From contig CM030945.1 in NCBI GenBank assembly GCA_018136815.1, positions 1,549,877-1,586,476 of the forward strand: a DNA stretch of 36,600 nt. Reading direction: 5' to 3'. Shown piece by piece: positions 23,302 through 34,720 of the stretch; within the stretch, counting starts at the first letter, position 1, and every line of letters starts with the position of its first letter. The position numbers and the translations under genes were made by a program. This stretch comes from Isochrysis galbana (Eukaryota; Haptophyta; Isochrysidales; Isochrysidaceae). The notes under the pieces were generated by a model. The model had not been told where the DNA came from and ran no database searches. It saw only the letters and a list, made by a program, of their open reading frames with translations.

Positions 23302-24372
23302 CTATTCTTCGTCGACATCGGAGATGAGTGACGCACTCTGCGCGCGCACGGCGGCCTCCATGTCCGCAAGGCCTTCGCGCGCCACCCTGAGCTCCTCGTG
23401 CAATGTGGCGAGCTGGGCCTGGTGTTTGCGCTCATGCTGGACTAGCACGCCGCGCAGACTCGCCGCCGCCGTCTCGATCTCCCGCTCTGCCTGCCGAATG
23501 AGCTTGGCGCGGCCGGTCCGGAAAGCCTGGTGCGCCGAGTCCAGCTGCTGGCGCAATGCGTCCGCCTCATCTGCCATTGCTGCTTGTCGGCGCACGTGCG
23601 AAGTTTCCGTCTCCTCGATATGCTTTGATGCCCGCTCAAGCTCCGTCTCAAGCACAGGGATCTCGCGGCTCAAGCTGCGCAGCGCGACGGCGTTTGACGT
23701 AGCAGCTCGATTCGCCACGCGTAGGCGCAGCGTGAGCGCGAGATTCATCGCTGCCATTCTTTGCAGTCTGGAGTAGAGGTCAATGCAGGTCTGCTGCGCC
23801 TCCTCTTCTGACTCCACAAGTGTGCGCAGCCGCACTGCATGCAGCGCCGAACGCTCGCGGGCGGCGGCGTCGAGCCGCTCAAGCTCTGCGGCATGTTTGA
23901 GCGCGAGCGCATCGATCACCTCCTGCGCCTGCTCCTCGGCCTGTTGACGCGCGGCGCTGACGTCACCATGCACGGCTGCACGCAGCCGTGCGACCTCCTC
24001 CTCGCACCGCACGCGCTCCTCACGCACGGCCGCCTCAACATCCTCTTGGCGCGAGGCCTTGAGCGCGTCGCAAGCCCTTCGGAGTGACAGCTGCTTCCGT
24101 TCTGCGCGCGACCGCTCACGCTGCAGCTCGGTCGCCAGGCGGGCAGTCTCAGCGCTTGCGGCTCTCCATTCACGCTCGAGCCTCCCCAGCTGCTCGTGGG
24201 CGAGGGCGAGGCGCTCTTGTGTGGCGGCGTCGGCGCGCGCGTCCGAGGCGGAGCGGAGCGCGTCGGCCTGCACTTGCCGCCGCAGCTGCTCATACCGTGT
24301 GCGCGGCGGCGAGAGCTCGGCTGCAGGGGTGGGCTTGGGCGGCGGAGAGGTTGCGGCAGGTAGGGCCGACAT
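23302..24372 (-). CDS. Long coiled-coil protein of unknown function
   Basis: 356 aa, single exon, from a true ATG. Residues 1-25 are Pro/Ala-rich and disordered. From about 28 to 340 the protein is almost entirely helical, rich in Ala, Arg, Glu, Gln and Leu with heptad periodicity (LRRQVQADALRSASDARADA, LEREWRAASAETARLATELQ, EVARLRAAVHGDV), with a short break near aa 195-220 (CIDLYSRLQRMAAMNLALTL). The tail ends acidic (SDVDEE). This layout fits cytoskeletal, basal-body or flagellar coiled-coil proteins, but no specific family signature was seen, so no function is assigned. It is transcribed divergently from the TRPM-like gene, about 1 kb apart. Confidence 0.75.
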   Translation of the reverse strand: MSALPAATSPPPKPTPAAELSPPRTRYEQLRRQVQADALRSASDARADAATQERLALAHEQLGRLEREWRAASAETARLATELQRERSRAERKQLSLRRACDALKASRQEDVEAAVREERVRCEEEVARLRAAVHGDVSAARQQAEEQAQEVIDALALKHAAELERLDAAARERSALHAVRLRTLVESEEEAQQTCIDLYSRLQRMAAMNLALTLRLRVANRAATSNAVALRSLSREIPVLETELERASKHIEETETSHVRRQAAMADEADALRQQLDSAHQAFRTGRAKLIRQAEREIETAAASLRGVLVQHERKHQAQLATLHEELRVAREGLADMEAAVRAQSASLISDVDEE

Positions 24373-25369
24373 GAAGTGGGGGGGGGCGGAGGGTTTTGTT
24401 TTGTGGGCGGGTTGGGTTTTGTTTTTCGGGCGCGGTAGGGGGGGCCCTCATCTCCGGTCCATTTTGGGCGGAGCGACCGTTCACGGCAGGCGTTGGCGCC
24501 AACCACGAGATCACGATGACCGCAACGGAGAGAGAGAGAGAGAGAAGACTCCAGCTGCTTTAAATCGCGATGTCGTTGACGTGAACTATCGAATATTCCC
24601 AAGTCTTCCACGTAATACTTGCTTCTCCTCTCGCGCGCGGCGGCGTCCGACGCGCCCCCTTTGACGAACGAGTTGTCGACGAGTGTGAAGGAAGAAGCGC
24701 GAGGTTTTGTATTCATCGGTTCAATGGAGGGGTTCGAGGGTGGGAGAGAGAGGGAGTGAAGAGAGAGAGAGAGAGAGGGAGAGAGAGAGAGAGAGAGAGT
24801 AGAGGAAGGGAGAGGGACGAAGCTGAGGGGCATGGCAGGCTGAGCTCCTCTGTATGAGAAGAAACTCGGACGAAATCCTAAATCTCGCTGGTTCAGGAAG
24901 GGCCGCAGATGACGGCGAGAGGCGAGCGGCGGACTACGCGCGCGCGGCTACCCCCCCCCCCTCTCCTCTCTCCTCCTTACTTTGAGGGGTACGGGGTTTT
25001 TTCTTCTCTCTGCCTTTCTCTCCCTCTTTCGCTCTCCCTCCCTCTACTACCCACTCTTTCTTTCTCTCTCTTCTCGGCCCCCCCCCGACCGACCTCTTCT
25101 TCTTCCCCTCCCCCCCTCGCTCTCACTCTCGTCTCTCTCTTCTCTTCCCTCTCTCTCCCTCTACCGTATGATTCTTCTCCCTCTCCCTCCTTCTCTTCAC
25201 TCGACCGCACCCTTCTCCTACTACTCTCCCCCCCCCCCCCCCCTCTCCTTCTTCTTCCTCCCTTTCCTCCGCCTCGTGATTTCCCCCCCGGGCCCCACCG
25301 TCTACAACTCTCTTCCTCCCGCGTTGCATTCTCTCTTCCTGCGTCCCCCCCCCCCCCCCCCCGTCCGCC
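24373..25369. promoter_or_regulatory. Divergent intergenic region with GA and CT tracts
   Basis: Shared 5' region of the coiled-coil gene (-) and TRPM-like gene (+). It contains a GA microsatellite (about 24733-24800), then a pyrimidine-rich block from about 24950 to 25362 including runs of 16 C (25228-25243) and 18 C (25345-25362). The last run ends 8 nt before the channel ATG, which has good context (CCGCCATGGCC). Promoter function is inferred from position; no TATA-like or other specific element was recognised. Confidence 0.6.
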
Positions 25370-28300
25370 ATGGCCGCCGGCCACCGCTCCTCTTCCCCCC
25401 CTCCCCGCCTCTCCTACGCGGCGTCAGAGGAGGAGGAGTCGATCCTGCCGCGGAAAGAGGAGCTAGCCTCGTCCCTCCGCTCCTTCCTCGCCTCTCTCGT
25501 CTGGAAGCCCACCACGTTCACGCAGGACGAGCCAGAGAACAAGACAGCCATCGAAAACAGAACATCCTCCGGTGCCGAGTATAAGATTAATGAGCTCCAC
25601 CTTAAGATGAAGGACCCCGAGGGGCACGCGGCGTCGTGGGGGGAGGTGACCTTCCTCACCAACGCCTCCTCACGCACTCGAACCCCAGTCTCCAAGTTCG
25701 CCTGCCTTGCTGACGACACGGATATGAAGTCGGCCGCGAGGCTGCTCACTACATGCTGGGAGCTCCGCAGACCTTCTGTGCTGCTCTCGATCACGGGCTC
25801 GGCGCAAGAGATGAAGCTGGAGCCACACCTTGAGCTTCTCTTCAAGCGGGGGCTCGCAGAGGCTGCGCGATCCACCGACGCTTGGATCATCACCGGGGGG
25901 ACAGACACAGGAGTGATGGCGCTTGTCGGCGAAGCAATCGCCGTGCACTCTGCCACAGACGGTGAGCGGATGCCGTGCATCGGCATTGCACCGTACCGTG
26001 CAGTGATGCACAAGGAGCGCTTTCACCAGCCCGGCCAGCCCGGCGGCCGCATCCACACCCGGTGGAAGAAGATGGGCCGCAACTCGAGTGTCGAGGCGGG
26101 GCTCGATCCGAACCACACGCACTTTTTGCTCGTCGACAACGACAAGAAGGGCTCGCCCTTCGGCGGCGAGATCAAATTTCGGACCGAGCTCGAGAGCCAA
26201 CTATCGGCAGACATGCGCATCCCCAAGGTCCTCCTCGTCCTTGCGGGCGGCAAGGGCACCGTCGAGACGGTCGCCGAGTCGGTCAAGCGCAAGACGCCTG
26301 TGGTGCTCGTCAAGGAGGCGGGTGGCGCCTCTCAGTCCATCGCCGAGTTTCTCGAGCCGCTGCTCCGCAAGCGCTCGACGCTAATGCGCGACACCACGGT
26401 GCTCGAGCAGCATATTAAGACGCGGATGAGTGACTTTGAGGCTTCAGGCCGCCTGACCGAGCTCCTTGGCAAGTTTGCCTCCGACATTGCGCAGAGCGAC
26501 TGGCTGCCCACTATTGCACGCCACCTCGAACTGGTGCAGGTCTTTACAATAAAGCTGCAGGTGGGTGCGCGAGTGCGGCGCGCGCGGCCATCGCGAGCGG
26601 AGCTCGGCCAAGCCGTGGCTGCCGCGAGGAGCAGCGGCGCGCGGGCCCGCCACTCCTTTTCTCGGGGCGCGGAGGGCCGAGCGCCACGCACACTGCGCGT
26701 GCCGGCAGCACGCGTCCCCTAGCTCTCCCGTCGCCTCCATCCCCCCTGTTGGCGCCCTCGCTCCGCAGGACCGTGTGCCGTTCGACGTGGCAGTGCTCGA
26801 CTCGATCGTCTCAGCATTCAAACTCTCAGAGGATGAGCAGCGCGAGATGGAGGAGCGCAAGCGGCGCCATGCGACTCTCGCGCCCCTGCGCCCCAAGATG
26901 CCCCCTCCGCACAGGGACGCGCGCTCGCAGAAAAATCCCAACTACCCGCCGCGCACCGAGGTCTCCGACGAGCGGGTGCCCTGGTCCAAGGAGTGGGACG
27001 CATACAAGCCAACCGATTGGACCGACCCCTACGTGCTGACCAAGGGCGTCGAGCAGGGCTGGGCCGACCCGCCGGACGCCAAGGCGATCCACTCCGAACT
27101 TCTCAAGCGGCGCTCGTACTGCGGCCCAACCGAGGAGTTGCGCGAGCTCTCCGAGATGCCCGCGTGGTTCGACGATGAGGGGCGACCGCGCAACCCGCGC
27201 GGCCGCACGGGGATCAGTGGTCGCGGACTGCTGGGCAAGTGGGGGCCCAACCACGCCGCCGACCCCATCGTGACGCGGCTTCACCCATCCACGCGCAAGC
27301 TGCAGGTCGTGGCCATTCAGCGCAAGGACACTGGCGCATGGGCGCTACCTGGGGGCATGGTGGACGCGGGCGAGGTGGTGTCGCAGGCTGTACGGCGTGA
27401 GTTTACCGAAGAGGCCGGCACTCTCGGCACCAAGGAGGGCCGGGCTAAACAGGAGCTGCTGCTCGACCAGATCTTCTGCGAGTCCAACCGGCGCCTCGTA
27501 TACCACGGCTATGTCGACGATCCGCGCAATACGGACCATGCATGGATGGAGACGACGGCCTACCACTTCCACTGCAAAGACGCCCTCGCAAAGACCTTTA
27601 AACTCGTCGCCGGAGATGACGCGGGTGCGCCGGCCACAGCGGCGTCGCCCTCATGCCGTCCGCAGACCGCCCCGGCGCGCCGCGCCCGCACTGCAACGTG
27701 CCACACGCTCGCGCTCTTGCCTGCCGCCCGCCCCCCCCGCCTCCCCCCGTGCGCGCCGCTCACCGCCGCCCGTGCCCACCATGCAGGCAACGTGGTCTGG
27801 CTCGACGTGGATGCGCAGACCGAGCCGCGCTTCGCCAACCTCTACGCCTCGCACCGCGATTGGGTGGAGAAGGTGGCCCATTCCATGAATCCGCACCACA
27901 TCGCACGCTCGCGCCAGCACCCGCAGTACCAGGCGCGCGTATATGTGCCGGACACCAAGGTGCCGTGGTCTGCGCTGTACCCAGAGTACGCCCCGCTCGA
28001 CTTCACCGACAATTCGGTGCTCACCAAGGGAGTCGAGGAGGGCTGGGCTGACCCCCCCGACGCCAGCTCCATCTCGGACGAGCTTCATGAGACGCGCGTC
28101 AGCTTCGAGGGCCCCATCAGCTTTGACAGCCTCAGCCGCCCGCTCAACCCGCGCGGCCGCACCGGCGTCAAAGGACGCGGGCTGCTCGGCAAGTGGGGGC
28201 CCAATCACGCCGCCGATCCAATCGTCACGCGCTTCCACCCCCGGACGAACCAACTTCAAGTGGTCGCGATCCAGCGCAAGGACACGGGCCAATGGGCCCT

Positions 28301-31300
28301 GCCGGGCGGCATGGTGGATGCGGGCGAGGCCGTCTCCCTTACGGTGCGGCGTGAGTTCACGGAGGAGGCAGGCGCGGTGACCGACCCGGTCGAGAAGCAG
28401 GTGCTCGAGAGCATGCTCGACGAGCTCTTCGCACAGAGCAACGGGCGCGAGATCTATCGTGGCTACGTGGACGACCCGCGCAACACGGATAATTCGTGGG
28501 TGGAGACGACCGCGATGCACTTCCACTGCCCGCGCCGCCTTGCGTCTGTGCTCCGCCTTGAGGCGGGCGACGACGCTGGCAAGGTGACGTGGCTCGACGT
28601 CGACATCAACGAGCCGCGCTACAGCGCGCTCTATGCGAGTCACAAGGACTGGATCGAAATCATTAAGAAGACAATGAGCCAGCAGCAGGAGCACCCGCAG
28701 CTCTTGCGCCTCGTGGTGCGCTGGGGGCGACGAGATATCGCGGAGAGGGTCCTAACCGATCCTGACCTGCTCGAACAGCGACAGCTGCCGATGGTGCAGG
28801 CCGCCTTCCACGAGGCCCTCACCCGTTCGACGTCGCCGCACTTCGAGGTCGCCCTGGTAGAGTTGCTCCTTGACTACGGCGCGCGCGCCGAGGAGGTCTA
28901 TCTCGGCGGCCTCTTCAAATCAGTGCAAGACGATCTGTTTGGCTACTTCCGTGAGATAAGCGAAGGCTTTTACGGCGGCAGGCGGCATAGGAAGTCAAGC
29001 CGCTCCTTCAAGCGCTCCTCGACCTCGCCGCAAGACAGTCAGAGTCGCAGGCCATGCCGTTCATCGCACAACCCCTCATTTGAATCGGCCATCGGCGACG
29101 CCGAAGCGGACCAGACTAATCGCCGATTGGCGCTGGTCGTGCGGCGCGTCACGAGCAGCCCGCCTGCTGTCGGCTGCCCGGCCGTGGTCAACGAGGTGGA
29201 CCTGACGCAGTCGCTTAGCCATTCGTCGACTGCCAGCGTCTCCTTCGCCGCGACGGCGCGCGCCGCTATCCATAGCGCGGAAGCACGCTCGGCGGCCAAG
29301 TCAGCCAGCAAGCTAGCGGCGGCCGACGCGCAATCCCTCAACGCTTCGCTTTGGGACCCGAGCCACGTGGCCTTCTTCAGCTCCCTTGTCCCGGGTTTCA
29401 GCGACTACGCCGGCACCCAAAACTACTCCAACATCATCGACATCATCTTTTGGGCCATCGCGTGTGGGGCTTTTGACCTCGCCTTCACGCTGTGGCGCCG
29501 CTGCCGCTCACCTCTGCGCGCAGCACTACTTGCACAACACATTTGCAGTACTATCCGCAAGCGCAAGCGGCGGCACGTCAAGCAGCTCGAAGCGCTCGAG
29601 GAGCGCTTCTGCAATGCTGCACTCGGGGTGCTCGATGAGTTTGAGGACCAAGAAACGGCGCGTAGGCTGCTCCAGTCGACGTTCGGAGACTTCGCCACGC
29701 TTGGACAGCACGGCCGCCGGCGCATCTCCATACTTGACCTCGCTATTGAGCTCAACAACAAGGAGTTCATCTCACATCGATATTGCCAAGGCATCCTCGA
29801 CGAGATGTGGCTCGGCCGGGCCTCGCGATGCGGCCGCGTGCAGCTCTCTCGACCGCACAAGCCGTGGGTACTCTTCATTCAAATCCTGCTCCCCTTCGTG
29901 TGCGTCGTCCGCCTCAAACCGAACGACCTCTTTCCTGGCTTCGCCAACGCGGCCACGCCCAGCTCCACCCGCTACCAGAGCTTCTCGGGCCTGTGGTACA
30001 TCCCGACGGTCAAGCGGATGGTCCACCTGCTCTCGCTCACCATATTCGCGCTCATCACCGTCGTCATCGCGCTGATGCCGACGTGCGGTCCACTCGGGAC
30101 AATACATTTTTTCTGGCTTTTCTACCTCGCCGGGTACATTTTGCAGGAGGTGCAGCAATACATGCAAGGCCCGGAGCTGTGGCGGCGCAACATGTACAAC
30201 ATCCTCGATGCGTCACTTATCTCACTGCTCGTCATCAATGCGTTGCTGAGGGCGATCATGACTTCCCGCAAGAGCGAGGACGCGCGGATGTTCAGTCCCG
30301 CTGCGGACCTTATTGACTGGCTCAACCAGCACCGCTCCTCCGATACACCGTTGCGGCCAAGTTGGCCATGGTATACGCACGAGCCCGAGAACAACTTCTT
30401 GGCCGGCGATCTCCACATGTGTGGCTGGTCGCCCATGCTTGAGGCCTACCGCACCATCTCGGCCGTGGTGATGGTCATCTTTGCCCTACGGATGCTCGAG
30501 TGGTTCACGAACAACTCGGAAATGGGTGTGCTGATCGTGATCATCACGCGGATGATCAACAACGTGAGCGACTGGATCCCGATCCTGCTTACCATCACCA
30601 CCGGCTTTGCCTTCGCCATGTGCGTCATGATGCCTAGATTCAAGATCGACAATGCGGAGCTGGGCGTCTACCCCATCTCCCAGCTCAACTTGGACATCTC
30701 GGCCGGCGGGCCATTCATGCTTCCATTCTGGGGCATATTTGGCTATTACGAGCCGCAGGACATCGCGCGCGCGCAGGGCAGCGCCTTCTTGACGCCGCTC
30801 TTCTTCTGGTTTTACCTACTCATCGCCTTGGTCCTCATGACGAATCTGCTCATTGCCATGTTCAACGATACGTACACAGCCGTGAAGGGCAAGTCCGACG
30901 AGGAGTTCATGATGAGCCGCGTACTAAAGGTGAAGGGGTACCTCGTCCAGTACGTGGTTCCGGTCCCCTTCAACGTGCCCTTCGTGTTCTGGGACGTCAC
31001 GTGGACGTGCTTCTGGCGGCTCCGACTCTGCACCTCGCGGACGACCCGCGAGGCGGCGGAGAAGAAGGTCAGCCGCATCACTCCCACCGGAGCTGGCCTG
31101 GCCGCATCCTCGCCGTCCATCTCGCGACCCAGCCCCACGTTACGCAACGCCGGAGATCCGCCGAGCGGTGCCCCGGGATCGCGCCCACGTGTCTCCTTCG
31201 TCAATGAAGATGATGGCCGCGCCTCAGGGGTCGGGACGCCGGGCATGCAGCGGCAGTCCACCATGGCCAAATTTCAGCATAGCCGGGTGTTACTACGCCA

Positions 31301-32171
31301 AAATACCCGGCGCCAGCTAGCGACCACGCGCGCTGTCTCCAATGTGCATGTCGAAAAGGACAACTTCGACCTACACGTCGCCGAGCTCTCGGAGACGTTG
31401 GCGCGCGACCGATACCTTAATCTGTTGCGCTCGCACGAGGCTGAGAAGCGCTTCATTACATCCGCATTTAAGCGCTTCGAGGACCGCATGGCGCGAATTG
31501 AGGGTGACATGAGTGACCACTTCGTCGAGGTCGTGGGCAAGCTTCGCCAGCTCGACCGGGACCAACGCATTGCGGACGGACGATCCCCTAGCCCGTCGCC
31601 TGTGCACCACCGGTCCAAATTGCGTGGCGAGTCGCAGCTGAAAATCACACCGCCTCCCGAGACGAGCGATTCGCTAGCACAAGCACCAGCGAATGCGCTG
31701 GCTACACACCGCCCGCCACCCGTCCCGTCAAGCTCCACGCAAATCGACACGTCCTCCCTACGAAAGACCCTCGATGCCAATTCGGCTGTCCTTCGCACAT
31801 CAGTGAATTCCGCCTCGCAAAAAGTTGACAAGGTGGAAGAGCGGGTTGTGGGCCTTGAGAAGAGTGTAATGGGCGTCTTGGACGAATTCAAGCAGATGGT
31901 CGCCATCGCCATATCGTCGCCAAAGCCCCCTCGGCCGAGGGAAGCGTGGGGCGAGCGTGAAGACATGCTACCGCGCCCATCTACCGATCATGCGGAGGGC
32001 TCCCACCTGACACCTCCTTATATGACGGCCGAGCCCGCCAGCTCAGGACCGACCCAAACCCGGGGTAACAATCTAGGCATACCCGTTGTACGTGTCGACC
32101 CCTCAGAGCATCGTTGCATCGCCCCGGAGATCCGTGCAGGCACTCGTCAGTCATCGAGCCCGGGCTCCTGA
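25370..32171 (+). CDS. TRPM-type cation channel with SLOG and two tandem NUDT9-like Nudix domains
   Basis: Exons 25370-26560, 26769-27624 and 27787-32171 (introns of 208 and 162 nt, GT-AG, phases 0 and 1) give 2143 aa. Domains: TRPM SLOG/LSDAT, about aa 105-345, with GGTDTG (about 173) and AGGKGTVETV (about 292); NUDT9-like domain 1, about 450-710, with GRGLLGKWGPNHAADPI and Nudix box G593-x5-E599-x7-R607-E608-F-T-E611-E612-x-G614; NUDT9-like domain 2, about 730-970, same landmarks and box G857 to G878; a long helical region, 970-1370; channel segments near 1375-1395, 1426-1447, 1457-1476, 1488-1507 and 1566-1632; pore loop FMLPFWGIFGYYEP (about 1659-1672); S6 ending NLLIAMFNDTY (about 1702-1712); a cytosolic tail with predicted coiled coils near 1896-1945 and 2007-2057. 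Both Nudix boxes keep the catalytic RE..EE residues that human TRPM2 has lost. It probably forms a tetrameric Ca2+-permeable channel that binds, and may hydrolyse, ADP-ribose. The joins are inferred from splice sites and from homology between the two Nudix copies. Confidence 0.9.
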
Positions 32172-32431
32172 TGTCCACGCCACATCGCCGTTGGCACACC
32201 GTAGGTGCAATGCACCCAGCCTAGACAACGCCACCTTTCCGCGTTCCATTCGGCAGTCCTCTATGCTCTGTATGATGCTGTGCGCACTCTTGAACTTCCC
32301 CTTTCTCGCAAGCGTGTTACTCTTTACTGCCGGGAGCGCAGCAGCCAAATGGCTGCTTCGTTTTGTACTTTTTCGGGGAGAGCAGGGAGAGAAAGGCTGC
32401 ATAAGAGATTTGCCGCACGTTCTGAGGGAAA
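32172..32431. other. 3' flank of the TRPM-like gene
   Basis: No gene or repeat recognised; probably the 3' UTR of the channel gene followed by spacer, ending where dispersed-repeat copy B begins. Confidence 0.5.
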
Positions 32432-33138
32432 AAAAACTTCTTAATATTCTCGCCGCGCGCGCGACCCCGCTAACCGCCTATGTAGCCTCGCCCGCTTCCC
32501 TTGTCCCCCCCCCACCTGCCTTGCGGCACGTCCCCTTGTGCTCTACCTAGGGGCTGGGTGTTGGAGTCTCCAGTGGCAGGCGGTGTGTATCGGTCTCCGA
32601 TGGCCTAACTTCCTCCTTCCTCGTACAATCTATCTGAGCATTAGTACCACTACTCTCACTAGCCCGGTACTAACACGACAGCCCTCAGCGCACCTGCCCG
32701 TACACCTTGCGCGTGCTGTTGTCACAGATACATACTACTAGTAGTATGTACTATGCACCCCTCCACATCTCCCCCCTCGCATGCCCCCGGCTCCCATTCT
32801 AACTCCCCACAAGTTAAAATGGGGGAAAACCCATTGAGGCGGACCGGTCGACGCCGGCCGACTCTCCGGGAAAAAGCACCGGGGGGGGGGGAGGAACCTC
32901 TCGTCAAAAAAGAAGAACGGCCCTTACAGCTCTCGCCGCGAGCTGTCCTCGAGAAATAAAAGACTGCGCCTCGAGATACCTGCCACAGTGGTTCCCGTAG
33001 GCGTCTTGAGTCTCTCCCTCCTCATCTTCCTCCTGTCGCCAGCCGCCCCCCTCCGCCCATTTGCTAACGCAAATGGGTCTCGTTTCTCACCACACTCCAT
33101 CGGGGGGGGTGCAAATCCCCCCCTCTCCCTCGTTCCAT
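32432..33138 (+). repeat. Dispersed repeat, copy B
   Basis: Same-strand homologue of 6431-7141, with the same order of blocks: A-run with CTTCTTAATATTCTCGCC, CCTGCCTTGCGGCACG, CACTAGCCCGGTACTA, CCTCAGCGCACCTGCCCGTAC, GGGAAAACCCATTGAGGCGG, CTCTCGTCAAAAAAGAAGAA, TGCAAATCCCCCCCTCTCCC. It differs by small indels, including a TACTACTAGTAGTA palindrome near 32733. The two copies diverge after the last block, which fixes their shared right edge. Confidence 0.8.
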
Positions 33139-33445
33139 TCTCTTCCGCCCCGGTCCCTGCGGCGCGTCGCCATGCGGCGCGCCATGGCCTGCTCTCAGAG
33201 GTCCTTCAGGGGCGCCCAGAGGACCAGTAGGGGCAGCTCAGGGGGCAGTGGAGGCTGGGGCTCAGCCCCTGGCCCCCCCTGCCTCTCCCTCGCTCGCCTC
33301 GCTGGCCTTGGGTGCAGCTCTGAGGCCCCTGTCTGCCTAGCGACCAGGGATGGGGGGGGGAGTCAGTACGAGAGCAGGCCCATGCGGGCCTGGGAGTGCG
33401 GCTCGCGACCCGCGCCCACTAGGGGTCTGGGCTGAATTGATGAGT
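33139..33445. other. Spacer between repeats
   Basis: G/C-rich sequence with a 9-10 nt G-run near 33351. The frame 33061-33435 has no recognisable domain and crosses the copy B edge, so I do not call it a gene. Confidence 0.4.
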
Positions 33446-33568
33446 GCCCTGCCCCTGCCAGAGGGCAGGGGCTGGGGTTGAATGTACGGGCCCACCCCGG
33501 GGGGTGTCCGCGATGGAGAGAGGGGGGCGCGAGGCCCCCATTGACCCCCACTTATAAAAGTAGGTTGT
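33446..33568 (-). repeat. Dispersed ~120-bp repeat, inverted partner of 13373-13488
   Basis: Reverse complement of 13373-13488 with only a few differences. It includes the same two hairpins and ends in CTTATAAAAGTAGGTTG. Confidence 0.9.
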
Positions 33569-33914
33569 TCCTCCTTCCTCGTATGCCATCGGGCTACCGG
33601 CCTTAGCGTGTGTCCTCTTTGTGTAAGGTGTCAGGCGTCAGTGAGTTGGTCTGTCCGTGAGTATCCGTCCGGTAGCTGGAGGGGGGCGTCTCGCGGCGGG
33701 GGGTTCTCGCGCTCAGGCTAGTCGTTCCGCCATACTGAGTGCTTGTGCTATTAGAGCTAGGTCTGAATTCATGATTAGGGCTCCTTTGTCGTTTGTTATA
33801 AAGATAGGGGTGCTAAGTTCACGGGGGGTCTTGATCTTTGGCTTCCTACCAGGGCTGTACATGATTCAAGTGATTCAATCTTAGTCATTCTATGGGCCTT
33901 GACTATGCAGTCAT

Positions 33915-33997
33915 AGTCACACCATAGCCTCTGACTATAGACTACTAGTCATGCATAACCCTCTGACTATTGACTACTAGTCATATCATGGGAGCTT
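33915..33997 (+). repeat. Left subterminal repeat zone
   Basis: Contains ACCATAGCCTCTGACTATAG and CTCTGACTATTGACTACTAG, each followed by TCAT or ending in it, then ATCATGGGAGCTTGA. Nearly the same series, in the same orientation, occurs at 35815-35904. The core GACTA..TAGTC is close to palindromic. Repeated subterminal motifs are commonly transposase-binding sites. Confidence 0.75.
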
Positions 33998-34720
33998 GAA
34001 TCACTGACTATGATCAGACTATAGTCATATGGGTATATAGATATTGTGTCTTGATGTTAATCTAATTTTAGTTCTTTTCGCCGTTTTTTGTTTATTTGGA
34101 GGGAGGGGAAAGCCGAAACCCCGAAACGCCCCCGCCCGCCCCCCCCTACCTACGTACCTACGCCCCACTTGTATGTGAGCAAGTATGGCGTGGGAGGGCG
34201 TCTTGGTCTTGGGGCGTGGGAGGAGAGCACTCTGGGGCTAGCCACAGTTCAGGAGGATGCCCTTATTGATGGGCAGCAAGAAGGTGTGTCTGAGATGTTT
34301 GAAGATGATGTCGATGGGGATGGGACTGTTGGGTGCCTGAGCGGTGTGGGTGTGGAGAGCGAGAGTGACTGATGGTAGCATTGTCTCGGACGATGCATCC
34401 AATACCATTGTGCTAGTATATTCTATATATAGGCTATTGTCGTGCGCGCATACGATTGACCTCGAGCCGCTCGATCATTGCGCAGTTTAGTATATCTGGC
34501 TCCGCAACCCGCAACCCGCAATGCGTAGGCATTAATCGACAGGCGGCGCGCAGCGCGCTCTGCCCTGCTTTGCGCTTTGCTCGCGCGCTTGCGCAGGCTG
34601 GCAGTGACTATAATTTAATTTTTAACAAATTTTTATGGGTCGCGGCGCGGCAAAGGAACGGGACTAGCGCGCACACAAGACAGGACTCCCTGCCGCGGTG
34701 AGCGTAAGCACCCTTCCCCC

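Noticed and set aside
23916-24833. 305-aa minus-strand frame overlapping the coiled-coil gene
   Set aside because: Wrong-frame reading of the 23302-24372 gene extended through GA repeats; no recognisable features.
24977-25584. Open frames on both strands across the CT-rich region before the channel gene
   Set aside because: Low-complexity Ser/Pro/Leu or Arg/Gly/Glu translations; the ATG at 25370 in good context starts the SLOG domain.
27651-28694. 347-aa antisense frame across the Nudix domains
   Set aside because: Shadow of the GC-rich coding strand; it repeats itself because the Nudix domain is duplicated, not because it encodes a protein.
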